Shown here: piece after piece, positions 16,349 through 24,523 of the stretch | Layout: every line of letters starts with the position of its first letter | Position numbering within the stretch: position 1 is the first letter of the stretch | Assembly: GCA_963696325.1 (NCBI GenBank) | Contig: CAVOJV010000052.1 | Coordinates: 5,987 to 69,986 of the forward strand | Direction: 5' to 3' | Source: CAVOJV01 sp963696325 | GTDB taxonomy: Bacteria; Pseudomonadota; Gammaproteobacteria; Competibacterales; Competibacteraceae | Length of the DNA: 64,000 nt | Translations under genes and position numbers: made by a program | Notes under the pieces: generated by a model | Database searches by the model: none | What the model was told of the DNA's origin: nothing | What the model saw: the letters and a program-made list of their open reading frames with translations, nothing else

Positions 16349-16537
16349 AACGTAGTGATACAGGTATTCCTCGAAAAAGCTGTGGTAGGACTCCACACGG
16401 GGGATGTTCAGCCGCCGGGACAGCCGCACCCCCACATGTAAGGTGACCTGATGGCCCAGGCGCTCCAGTTGGCGCCGAAAGGTCTGGATGGAGGTGGAGA
16501 CGCCATTAACGCGGGGGAAATATACATCCGATATCAT
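16349..16537 (-). pseudogene. Group-4 glycosyltransferase, N-terminal remnant
   Basis: From ATG 16537 the frame reads MISDVYFPRVNGVSTSIQTF, RRQLERLGHQVTLHV, then GVRLSRRLNIPRVESYHSFF and EEYLYHYV. About 60 residues between VTLHV and GVRLS are missing compared with the family. After YLYHYV the sequence changes to IS91-like DNA. Orientation and family match the C-terminal half at 11721-12350, so both appear to be parts of one gene torn apart by roughly 4 kb. A 14-bp tandem duplication covers the start. Confidence 0.7.
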
Positions 16538-16554
16538 CAATCCGATATCATCAA
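16527..16554. repeat. Tandem duplication, 2 x 14 bp
   Basis: TCCGATATCATCAA occurs twice in direct succession (16527-16540 and 16541-16554). On the minus strand it duplicates the ATGATATCGGA at the glycosyltransferase start and creates an upstream ATG followed at once by stops. Confidence 0.8.
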
Positions 16555-16665
16555 TATGTTCATAATCGCCCTGGTGATAGGAATGACAAACAGGTTCTAT
16601 CACTATGGCGGGGAAATATTGCAGGTGTTGCAGCGTGTTTGTCGCAGGGAAGCCGCTGCTTTCGC

Positions 16666-17628
16666 CTATCCCAAGGCTCCTGCGCAACTGCTACCCTGAC
16701 CGGCGGTGCAGCCGTAACAGTGATCCGCCACCCTGATGGGATTGCCGGTCAGATCCACGCCCAGCAGATCCTTGAGGTGAGTGCGCGGGCGGCCCGCCAC
16801 CCGTAGCGGCATGCCCAGCATCTGGTTGAAGTCGCAGTCATAGACATAACCCTCCCAGCTCACGCTGAGCAGATTGCGGCACATCACGGTTGCCAGGTTG
16901 TCGTCCCGGTGGGCGCTCCTGAGGAGGGCCAGGTAATCATGGAACTGGCCTTTGGAGATGAGCATGCTGCCAAACCGCTGGATGGGCATGTTGGTGAGGG
17001 TGAACAGCCGGTTCAGTTCGATGCCGTAATGGTTCCACAAATGGGCCTTGTAGTCCGCCTCCAGGGCGGCTTGCGGCGGTGGCAACTGGGGACCTTGGGG
17101 ATTGTAGACGAGGGTTAGGACGAGGCCGGAGCCCTCCCGACCATAACCCAGGGCGTTGAGACGTTGGAGCCCGCGGATACTGGCGGCGAAGACCCCATTA
17201 CCGCGCTGGGCGTCGACGTTTTCTTCCAGATAACAGGGCAGGGAAGCCACTATCTCGACCCGCCGCCCGGCGAGGAATTCCGCCAGATCCTGCTGACCCG
17301 GCTGTTCGAGAATGGTGAGATTGCAGCGGTCCATCACCTGGACCCCCAGGCCGCTGGCCGTTTCCACGAGGTGACGGAAACGGGGATGCAGTTCTGGAGC
17401 GCCGCCGGTGATGTCCAGAGTTTTGATCCCGGCGACACGCACGCAGTCGATGACCTGCTCCAGCGTCTCCCGGCTCATCATCTCCGTGCGGTTGGGACCG
17501 GCATTGACATGGCAATGCAGGCAGCTTTGGTTACAACGGTAGCCCAGGTTGACCTGGAGGATTTCCAGGGACTTGCGGCGCAGGGGCGGGAAATCGCTCT
17601 GTTGCAGCAAGGGAAGGGTAGCGTGCAT
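16666..17628 (-). CDS. arsS: Arsenosugar biosynthesis radical SAM protein ArsS
   Basis: A 320-residue radical SAM enzyme. The cluster motif is CNQSCLHCH (C32, C36, C39). It is followed by LDITGGAPELHPRF, PCYLEENVDAQRGNGVF and SLISKGQFHDYL-like segments, and the C-terminal DUF3641 Cys-rich tail ends CYGCTAGQGSSCAGALG. ArsS acts in arsenosugar synthesis downstream of the methyltransferase ArsM; no arsM is present in this window. Start ATG 17628 gives MHATLPLLQQSDFP. It is divergent from the endonuclease V gene and its 3' end touches the glycosyltransferase remnant region. Confidence 0.9.
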   Translation of the reverse strand: MHATLPLLQQSDFPPLRRKSLEILQVNLGYRCNQSCLHCHVNAGPNRTEMMSRETLEQVIDCVRVAGIKTLDITGGAPELHPRFRHLVETASGLGVQVMDRCNLTILEQPGQQDLAEFLAGRRVEIVASLPCYLEENVDAQRGNGVFAASIRGLQRLNALGYGREGSGLVLTLVYNPQGPQLPPPQAALEADYKAHLWNHYGIELNRLFTLTNMPIQRFGSMLISKGQFHDYLALLRSAHRDDNLATVMCRNLLSVSWEGYVYDCDFNQMLGMPLRVAGRPRTHLKDLLGVDLTGNPIRVADHCYGCTAGQGSSCAGALG

Positions 17629-17757
17629 AGTAAGGTCCTGTCATCGTTAAAATGAATTAACCGCCAGCGAGAGCCTATGGTTGGCATAATACCGATAACC
17701 TACGTGTGACCAATACAATCAGATGCGGTTCGCATTCCCTGGTTAGCCGTCATTGCG

Positions 17758-18423
17758 ATGCAACTAAAACTCGACCACCCCTGGAACCTTACTCCTGCCG
17801 AGGCCATCGCCCTGCAACGGGCATTGCGCGGGCGGATCATGACCGAAGACCGTCTCGGTTCCGTTCAGCGGGTGGCCGGTGTCGATGTGGGCTTCGAGGA
17901 CCAGGGCGCCGTCACGCGGGCGGCGGTGGCGGTGCTGAGCTATCCGCAACTCGCCTTGCTGGAAACGGCTGTCGCCCGGCGTCCGACCCGCTTCCCCTAC
18001 CTACCGGGACTGCTGTCGTTTCGGGAAATCCCCGCCGTCCTGGATGCCTTGGAAAAGCTTGCCACATTACCCGATTTGCTGCTCTGCGACGGCCAGGGCA
18101 TCGCCCATCCGCGGCGCCTGGGGATAGCCACGCATCTGGGCTTGCTCATGGACATTCCCACCATCGGCGTGGCCAAGACCCGGCTGTGGGGAACCCATGG
18201 CAAGGTACCGGAGGAACGCGGCAGTTGGACGCCGCTGTGGGATAAAGACGAAATGATCGGCGCGGTGTTGCGCACACGGGTTGGGGTAAAACCCTTGTTC
18301 ATCTCACCAGGACATCGCGTCAGCCTGGCGACGGCTATCGACGTTGTGCTGGGCTGCACCACCCGCTACCGCCTGCCGGAGACCACCCGCCACGCTCACC
18401 GATTGGCTTCCGGGCCGGCCTGA
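17758..18423 (+). CDS. nfi: Endonuclease V (deoxyinosine 3' endonuclease)
   Basis: A 221-residue repair nuclease cutting near deaminated bases such as inosine. The catalytic acids are visible: D43 in GVDVGFED, E90 in YLPGLLSFREIP and D111 in LLLCDGQGIAHPRR, matching positions known from Thermotoga EndoV. ATHLGLLMDIPTIGVAKTRL and SPGHRVSLATAID follow. Start ATG 17758. The gene stands alone and reads away from arsS. Confidence 0.93.
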   Translation: MQLKLDHPWNLTPAEAIALQRALRGRIMTEDRLGSVQRVAGVDVGFEDQGAVTRAAVAVLSYPQLALLETAVARRPTRFPYLPGLLSFREIPAVLDALEKLATLPDLLLCDGQGIAHPRRLGIATHLGLLMDIPTIGVAKTRLWGTHGKVPEERGSWTPLWDKDEMIGAVLRTRVGVKPLFISPGHRVSLATAIDVVLGCTTRYRLPETTRHAHRLASGPA

Positions 18424-18468
18424 GCGCAAGCCGGAGCCGCTGGATCGGTCCGGCGCATTACGCCCAAA

Positions 18469-19662
18469 CTATTCAGGCGTTGGTTGCATGGCGCCGCCCA
18501 GCACCACATTCATCGGGGCCTCCTGCCCATTTGGCCGGCGGATGAGCAGCTTCACCGGATCGCCGGGCCGCTTGTCGAGCAGGGCGATCTGGATATCATC
18601 GGGATCGGTGACCAGTTGCCCGTCAAGCCCTGTGATCTGGTCACCCCGCTGTAAACCGGCTTTTGCCGCCCCGCTGTCCGCCTGCACCGCTTGAATGCGC
18701 ACCCCTGCCGCGCTTTTTTCCATACTGATGCCAAGTCGCCCGGCTTGAGGCAGCTCGACTTTTTCGGCAACCAGCAGGAAGTCGGCCATGCCGGCGGCGG
18801 TTTTTTCATGGGTGTCCACGGTGATGACGATAGCGGTTGTGACCGGCCGCCGACGGGTGAGGCGGCGCGGAATCCCGGCCCCGTAGGCTAGATGCCCCCT
18901 GCCCGCCAGCACGACCAGCGGGTGGTTGGGGTGTTGCTTGAGGTAATTGGCCGCGGTTTCCGCCATGGTCTCGTCCCACAGCAGTTGCACCTCCCAGAAA
19001 CGCTTGAAGCCCTCGCCCCCGTCCTTCCTGCCATGCTGGCGATAGACCTGCTTCAGGCGGTGCCGATAGGTGGCATCGGAACGGTCGATTTCAGCAGGAA
19101 TCTGGGCTTTGTCCGTGGCACTCAGGCCAGCCAGGCCGACCTGTCCCACCTTCCGGGAGATTTCCGCAGGTGCGTTCAGGGCCAGCACGGGGATGCGCTG
19201 CTGACGGGCATAGTCCAGGATGGGCCGGTATAGCCGGTAATCAAAGCCCCAGCGCTGGAAGTATTGGGTTTTTTTAAGAAAAGTCTTCTCATCCAGCCTG
19301 CCGGCGATGAAGGCATCCAGCGTGGGTTGGAAAGGCCGCTGGAAGAACTCCATGCCGATGGCTAGATCGGGATGGATGGCGTGGAGGCGGCGGATCATGT
19401 CGAGTTGCACCAGATGGTGTTCGTAACGATCGTGGGTTTCGCCCACGAACACGACCTGTTTCCCCGCCAGTTCGGGGATGATCGCGTCCAGGCTGGGGGT
19501 TACCGTCACCGTTGCCGGCGTGGCTGTTGACGGCGCATGGGTAACGGTGGGCACCTTGGCTATTCCGTCATCGGGAGCCGGTATGGATTGGCAGGCACCG
19601 AGCGCGGTAACTGTCAGCGCCAGCGCAAACGCCTGGCTGAACCGTCTTTGTATCATCGTCAC
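18469..19662 (-). CDS. ChaN-family lipoprotein with C-terminal PDZ domain
   Basis: A 397-residue predicted lipoprotein. The signal ends in a lipobox (LGAC, Cys near residue 24). A ChaN/Tiki-type domain shows VVFVGETHDRYEHHLVQL, GMEFFQRPFQPTLDAFI and VVLAGRGHLAYGAGIPRR. Residues from about 310 form a PDZ domain (GDQITGLDGQLVTDPDDI). Campylobacter ChaN binds haem, and the superfamily also includes metallopeptidase-like proteins. The PDZ addition suggests it recruits or processes protein partners at the membrane (inference). It converges with the nfi gene end and has no operon partner. Confidence 0.85.
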   Translation of the reverse strand: MTMIQRRFSQAFALALTVTALGACQSIPAPDDGIAKVPTVTHAPSTATPATVTVTPSLDAIIPELAGKQVVFVGETHDRYEHHLVQLDMIRRLHAIHPDLAIGMEFFQRPFQPTLDAFIAGRLDEKTFLKKTQYFQRWGFDYRLYRPILDYARQQRIPVLALNAPAEISRKVGQVGLAGLSATDKAQIPAEIDRSDATYRHRLKQVYRQHGRKDGGEGFKRFWEVQLLWDETMAETAANYLKQHPNHPLVVLAGRGHLAYGAGIPRRLTRRRPVTTAIVITVDTHEKTAAGMADFLLVAEKVELPQAGRLGISMEKSAAGVRIQAVQADSGAAKAGLQRGDQITGLDGQLVTDPDDIQIALLDKRPGDPVKLLIRRPNGQEAPMNVVLGGAMQPTPE

Positions 19663-19850
19663 CCCTCACCTCACTGGGTACTATCATACTCGTTAGAATG
19701 TCCACTACACTGGGGAAACGCGTTTAAACGAGGCGGAGTAGAGCGGTATTTCATAGTTTCAGTGCGCTTTGACGCAGTATTACGTTACCATTCAGCGCGA
19801 GATCGATTGCGCCGAAGCCGGTCTGGTCGGCATTGGCGAGGAGTATTGGA

Positions 19851-20135
19851 GTGATAAAATCAACCATTGTGATGACTTATAAACTGGCGCGGCGGATTGT
19901 CATCGCTGTGGTAGGCGTCACTGTACTGCTAGTCGGAGTGGCCATGATTGTGCTTCCCGGTCCCGCTGTCGTCGTCATTCCTGCCGGGCTTGCCATTTTA
20001 AGCCTGGAATTCGCCTGGGCGCGGCATTGGCTGGCCAAGATGAAGTCTGGCGCCAACCACGCCTTCAACACCTTTAACAACTTCAAGGGCCGGCGCAAGG
20101 ACGCTGCCCAGGATACCGATCAGACCAACGGCTGA
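19851..20135 (+). CDS. PGPGW-motif small transmembrane protein
   Basis: A 94-residue protein with a hydrophobic pair of segments around VTVLLVGVAMIVLPGPAVVV and PAGLAILSLEFAWARHWL, the signature of the TIGR02611/PGPGW family of unknown function. The basic, polar C-terminus (KGRRKDAAQDTDQ) is likely cytoplasmic. GTG 19851 is chosen because GAGGAG lies 7 bp before it; a TTG at 19833 and an ATG at 19872 are alternatives. Monocistronic. Confidence 0.8.
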   Translation: MIKSTIVMTYKLARRIVIAVVGVTVLLVGVAMIVLPGPAVVVIPAGLAILSLEFAWARHWLAKMKSGANHAFNTFNNFKGRRKDAAQDTDQTNG

Positions 20136-20242
20136 ACTGCCCGCGGGACCGCGCATCGCTGGCTGATGGCGACTGGCATACCTTAGAGCGTCCTACCCCG
20201 TAAATTGCAAGTATTCAATCAACCGAACCGTTTCCAAACCCG

Positions 20243-21043
20243 ATGACAGGCAGTGTATTTACATCTGTGGGTGACTGCCTGGCGGCGGGTGATCCGGCGG
20301 AAAAAATCCGCTTAACGGAAGCGACTCTGAAAGCCTGGCGAGCCGGGTTGTTATCCCTGGACTCGGGCGCAGTGGCAGACATTGGTGAACCAGGTCGCCC
20401 GCTGCTGCCGCAACTGGTTCATCCCATGGAGGTTCCCCGGCGGCGCTTGCGGTCACCAAAGGGTCGAGCGGCGCTGATTCATGCCATCGCGCATATTGAG
20501 TTCAATGCCATCAACCTGGCCTTGGATGCGGTCTACCGGTTTCGGCATCTGCCGCGAGACTATTTTGAGGATTGGCTCCAGGTAGCCGCTGAAGAAGCCC
20601 GGCACTTCAGCCTGCTGCGGACCCGGCTTCGGGAACTGGGCCATGAGTACGGCGATTTCACCGCCCACGACGGCCTGTGGGACATGGCCCGCAAGACCGC
20701 CCACGATCCACTCTTGCGCATGGCCCTGGTGCCGCGGGTGCTGGAGGCGCGCGGACTGGACGTGACACCTGGCATGATTGCCCGCCTGGAGCAGGCCGGG
20801 GATAGCGAAACCGTGGCGATTCTGCAGGTTATCCTGCGCGATGAGGTAGGGCATGTGGCTATCGGTTCGCGCTGGTTTAAATACCTGTGTGGCCAACGTG
20901 GCCTGGAACCTGAAGAGACCTTCCATAATCTGTTGCACGCGCACCTGAGCCATGCCCCACGCGGACCCTTCAATGACGAGGCCCGGCTGCAAGCGGGCTT
21001 CAGCACGCGGGAACTGGCCATGCTCAGTGCGGGGAACGAGTAG
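20243..21043 (+). CDS. DUF455 ferritin-like protein
   Basis: A 266-residue DUF455 protein. HAIAHIEFNAINLALDAVYR and AAEEARHFSLLRTRLREL give E and ExxH metal ligands of a ferritin-like four-helix bundle. ILRDEVGHVAIGSRWF gives the second ExxH set. RDYFEDWLQV is typical of the family. The biochemical role is unknown; a di-iron oxygenase or oxidase activity is plausible from the ligands. Start ATG 20243. Confidence 0.88.
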   Translation: MTGSVFTSVGDCLAAGDPAEKIRLTEATLKAWRAGLLSLDSGAVADIGEPGRPLLPQLVHPMEVPRRRLRSPKGRAALIHAIAHIEFNAINLALDAVYRFRHLPRDYFEDWLQVAAEEARHFSLLRTRLRELGHEYGDFTAHDGLWDMARKTAHDPLLRMALVPRVLEARGLDVTPGMIARLEQAGDSETVAILQVILRDEVGHVAIGSRWFKYLCGQRGLEPEETFHNLLHAHLSHAPRGPFNDEARLQAGFSTRELAMLSAGNE

Positions 21044-21107
21044 GCTGACTCCTCATTCCTGAAGCGCATGGTATTCAAGCCCGCGAATGGCGCAACTATG
21101 GATTTAC

Positions 21108-22994
21108 TCAGCTTCCAACCGCCTTCCGATCTTGCGCGAGGATGTCGCGCATCACCTCTTCGGCCATGGTTCTCAGTTCTGGCGGCGTGCCGTCCAGGGC
21201 TTCCGTTTCGCCCGCAGCGGCGCGCAGGGCCAGTGCGATAGGTTTGAGGAAGCTGGCGTGCGCAGATTGCGCCATCAGTTCGGCCAAGGCCGGCCCCAGG
21301 CCGATGCTGTGGCAGTCGCGCGCTTGTTCTTGCAGCGTGTACAGCGCCCACGCGTCGCCGCCGCTGGCGCGGTTCGCTAGTTGCCCCAAGGCCTGGCTGG
21401 CTGAATCGCGGTTACCGAGCCAAAGATGGGCTTGCAGGAGAATATCCCAATAGCCCGCATTTCCTTTCGGTTTAGCTACCCGTGTGGCCAATTCGACGGC
21501 CTGCCGGTAGGCTTCACCGGCCTCGGTGCCTTTGTCCATGAGCGCCAGCGGCCGGGCGTGGTCGGCGACAATATAAGGATCGTCTGGATCGAGTTGCCGT
21601 GCCTGTCTGTAGGCCTCTTCTGATTCAGGTTCGAGATGGCCGGCATAGCAGAGCCGGCCCGTGGCATGGGCGCGAGCCCGTTCGCCGGCGAGGGTGCGCA
21701 GTTCGTCGCTGCTGTACCACAACCGCATGAACTCGACCAGCCAAGTGAGGCCCTGCCGGATGCGGCGTGGGGTGTAGCGCATCAAATACCAGACGTTGAA
21801 AAAGCGTTCGGCGACCTGGTAGCCCGCGCGGCGGCGACCCGGCAGCTTGGCTTTTTCGATCAAGCCTTCCGCCTCCAAACGGGTGAGTTGACCGCTTACG
21901 GTGGTAGCGGGGATACCGGAAGCCTCCGCCAGTTCGGCGGCGGCCACCGGTGCCCAGGTTTCCATCACATGGGCCAACAGCTTGCGCGGCTGGTCGGCCA
22001 GATTCTCCATCCGCGCCTTATACAGCGGCGTCATCAAATCCAGCAGCAGCTTGAGGTCGACGTGCAGATTGTCTTGCCGGTCGGCGGCGAAAAGCTCGTA
22101 GAGCATGACCGTGGTGCGTGGGTTGCCGCCGGTGAGGTTGCGCAGGGCCTTCAGGCGCTCTGGTTTGGCGTCCAGGATACGAGCCATCGCTTGGACGGCG
22201 GTTTCGCCGGGCTTTTCCTGACCGGCGCCAAAAGTGCGCGCGAGGGCCAGCATGGCTTGCCGCATGTCGTCTACGCTCAAGGGGCGCAGCTCGACCAGCT
22301 CGAAAAAATCGTGAAAAGCGTCGCTATACAGGTGGCCAGATTCCAGGGCCTGATAGCTTGCGCCGAGCCAGAAAAAGCCGCTGTGATGGGTGAGGGTCTT
22401 GCGCAGACGCCACAGCGAGGTCCCGCCGGCTTTCTGACCACGCTTGCCTTCCTCCGGCCCGCCTAGACTGTCGAACAGGAGATCGGTGCTATCGATGAGC
22501 AGCAGGATGCGCCGCTGGTCCTGGTCGATCCAATCGCCGAGCAGGCCGATGGCGGCCCCTTCCCGCTCCAGGGGCCGCAGCGCCTCGATGCGGCGGATTT
22601 CGCCGTCCAGGCGGTCGAGTTCCGCTTGCGGCGCGCCTTCGTTTTCGAGCGTGTCGCTTAGGGAGTCGAGGACGTTCGCCCACAGTTCCGCCAGCGTGGA
22701 GACGGTGAATTGCTCCTCGGGAAAGGTGAGGGCGATCCACCGGCGGGAGAGTTCGGGGTCGTCTCTCACCGCCAAGGCCAGCCGGCGCAGCAAGGTGGTT
22801 TTGCCCATGCCCCGCTGGCCGACGACCAGCACATGCTGGGGCACTACATCCGCCGGGGTTTGCCGCAGTCGGTCGAGCAGTTCGGCCAGTTCGCGGTTGC
22901 GCACGACGAAAATCGAGCGCAACTCATCGTCGCCCCACAGGTGCGGGTTGTATTTTACGATGCCTTGCAACGGCCCGCGATCCGACTCAGGCAT
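21108..22994 (-). CDS. STAND-like P-loop ATPase with winged helix and TPR region
   Basis: 628 residues from ATG 22994. The Walker A motif is GQRGMGKTT (59-67). The Walker B strand is RRILLLIDSTDLLF (about 161-174), where the usual catalytic Glu is Ser. A winged-helix segment follows (AAELAEASGIPATTVSGQLTR, then AEGLIEK, around 370-400). From about residue 460 there are TPR-like repeats (ESEEAYRQARQLDPDDPYI, EAGEAYRQAVELA). The start overlaps the upstream ATPase gene by 8 bp, so the pair is translationally coupled. The architecture resembles signalling NTPases used in conflict or regulation, but I know no assigned function. Confidence 0.7.
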   Translation of the reverse strand: MPESDRGPLQGIVKYNPHLWGDDELRSIFVVRNRELAELLDRLRQTPADVVPQHVLVVGQRGMGKTTLLRRLALAVRDDPELSRRWIALTFPEEQFTVSTLAELWANVLDSLSDTLENEGAPQAELDRLDGEIRRIEALRPLEREGAAIGLLGDWIDQDQRRILLLIDSTDLLFDSLGGPEEGKRGQKAGGTSLWRLRKTLTHHSGFFWLGASYQALESGHLYSDAFHDFFELVELRPLSVDDMRQAMLALARTFGAGQEKPGETAVQAMARILDAKPERLKALRNLTGGNPRTTVMLYELFAADRQDNLHVDLKLLLDLMTPLYKARMENLADQPRKLLAHVMETWAPVAAAELAEASGIPATTVSGQLTRLEAEGLIEKAKLPGRRRAGYQVAERFFNVWYLMRYTPRRIRQGLTWLVEFMRLWYSSDELRTLAGERARAHATGRLCYAGHLEPESEEAYRQARQLDPDDPYIVADHARPLALMDKGTEAGEAYRQAVELATRVAKPKGNAGYWDILLQAHLWLGNRDSASQALGQLANRASGGDAWALYTLQEQARDCHSIGLGPALAELMAQSAHASFLKPIALALRAAAGETEALDGTPPELRTMAEEVMRDILAQDRKAVGS

Positions 22995-24180
22995 GGTTGC
23001 GCCTCCAGTAATCGCGAAGCAGGAAGGAAAGAAACAGGATGCGCTCGCCCCCCGTGTCCAGATAGCCATCTTCTTCAAGCTTGAGCAACAGGCGGCCCAG
23101 GGTGGCGGCGCGCTTGTCGGGATCGGACTCGCGGCGCTGCAAGCGGGCGAGAAGCTGCTTGCGCGTCAACCCCTCGTCCGTTTTGGCCAGCGCGCCCAGA
23201 ATGGCCAGGGCGAAAGAGAACTCAGGCTCAGCCAAGTCTCTTTCCAGGCGCTGGTACCAGTGGATGAAGCGCGACCGGCTGGCCAGCAAGCGGTCGTAGC
23301 CGTCATCTATGTCGGCTTGGGTCAACACCCTTTCCGCCGAACCCGATTCCTCTTCGCGGTCGCGTGCCGCTTCTATGCTGGAGGCCAACAGCAGGTTGAG
23401 ATAAAAGGGCGACAGCCAGCCTGTGCGCTTACACAGATGAGTGAGGGCGGCATCCTCGGCACGCCAGCCTTCGCGGTCCGAAACCTCGACCAGCATGGCA
23501 AGCGCGGCTTTTTGCTTGAATGGGCCGAGGCGGAAGTCGTAACAGTCGTTGAAGCGAGTGCTGAACTTGTGCTGTTCGAGCAAGTAATTCAGGCCGATGG
23601 AGCCGGTAAAAACGAAGCGGCACGCCACCCCGGAAGAGAGGCGCCAAGCGCGCAGCCAGCCAAGCAGACTTTCCGCCTCGACCGGGTCTCGCGTGATCAG
23701 TTTGTCCAGGAAAACCGAGAATTCGTCGATCAGGATCAGCAAAGGCGGGGCGGACAAGCGGTCTTGCAACTTCGGTGCGGCTACGGCCCACGGAGCTTGG
23801 GGCATGGCCCGCATTTCGACTCCGCCGCCGATACCACCAGGGCCTTTCGCCTCTATTTTGTGGATGCGCGCCAGCCAATCGGAGGCTTTCTTGCCTGCTG
23901 CCTTCAAATAACCCGTGATGCTTTCGTCGGGGAAAGTACGCGCCAAGGCGCCGACGAATGCCTCCGCGCTGTTGATGCCCTCCACATCCACCAGCCGGGC
24001 CATCAGGCCCTTTTCCTCGGCCTCATCCGCAAGGCGTTGCAGCAGGGAGGTTTTCCCCAGGCGGCGCGGCCCGCTCAGAACGATGTGGTTGCCTTCCAGA
24101 TAGCGCCAGAGATCGTCCCGCTCAGTGACCCGATCAAAGAAATCGGCGCCTTCCGCCTTACTTCCCAAACGCATGACCAT
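22987..24180 (-). CDS. AAA-type ATPase (archaeal-ATPase-like), partner of the STAND-like ATPase
   Basis: 397 residues. Walker A GPRRLGKT (37-44), Walker B LLILIDEF (147-154), and a sensor-like strand CRFVFTGSIGLNYLL. The C-terminal half contains a likely winged helix (LTRKQLLARLQRRESDPDKR, then LEEDGYLD). The opening GADFFDRVTERDDLWRYLEG is typical of prokaryotic ATPase_2/AAA proteins that pair with a second NTPase. It is the first gene of a two-gene operon and is preceded by an AT-rich operator-like array. The gene is GC-rich like its surroundings. Function unknown. Confidence 0.75.
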   Translation of the reverse strand: MVMRLGSKAEGADFFDRVTERDDLWRYLEGNHIVLSGPRRLGKTSLLQRLADEAEEKGLMARLVDVEGINSAEAFVGALARTFPDESITGYLKAAGKKASDWLARIHKIEAKGPGGIGGGVEMRAMPQAPWAVAAPKLQDRLSAPPLLILIDEFSVFLDKLITRDPVEAESLLGWLRAWRLSSGVACRFVFTGSIGLNYLLEQHKFSTRFNDCYDFRLGPFKQKAALAMLVEVSDREGWRAEDAALTHLCKRTGWLSPFYLNLLLASSIEAARDREEESGSAERVLTQADIDDGYDRLLASRSRFIHWYQRLERDLAEPEFSFALAILGALAKTDEGLTRKQLLARLQRRESDPDKRAATLGRLLLKLEEDGYLDTGGERILFLSFLLRDYWRRNHA

Positions 24181-24221
24181 GTTTCGCCCCCCAGTAATCC
24201 AACAGGTTGGCGAATTATAAA

Positions 24222-24265
24222 TTCAAAATTGAATTTATTCAATTTTGAATTTATTCAAATTGATG
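24222..24265. promoter_or_regulatory. Operator-like AT-rich palindrome array upstream of the ATPase pair
   Basis: ATTCAAAATTGAAT (24222-24235) is followed after TT by its exact reverse complement ATTCAATTTTGAAT (24238-24251), and after another TT by a third partial copy ATTCAAATTGAT (24254-24265). The period is 16 bp. It lies 42-85 bp upstream of the ATPase start codon in otherwise GC-rich DNA, a good position for an operator or promoter. Confidence 0.65.
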
Positions 24266-24523
24266 ATAAGCGTTTACGTATCGGCCATGGTAGGGTGGAA
24301 GAGGTCTTCGGGGTCGAGCCAAGAACGAGACAGAAACCCTGTTTCCCCGAACCAATGTCCAACTGATTCTGAAAATGGGATCTTCGTAAAATCCTAGGGA
24401 TCAGGAGTTCTGTGTTTTGGGCAAACAGCAGTCTTGGCAGCAGGGTTCCCGACAAGCTGAGCAGCGCAATGTCTGCCCCCCCGTTCCGATGTCTTCATCC
24501 AGCGTGCACTTCATACCACTGTC
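24266..24523. other. Intergenic segment between the ATPase operon and the adaptor gene
   Basis: No convincing coding frame, RNA or repeat is seen beyond the operator array. It contains ordinary mixed sequence downstream of the hlyD-type gene. Confidence 0.4.

Noticed and set aside
22444..24366. A 640-codon open frame on the plus strand
   Set aside because: It lies antisense to the two ATPase genes and its composition (Ser/Arg, then Gln/Gly/Ala rich) is the usual shadow of GC-rich coding sequence. No motif is recognisable.
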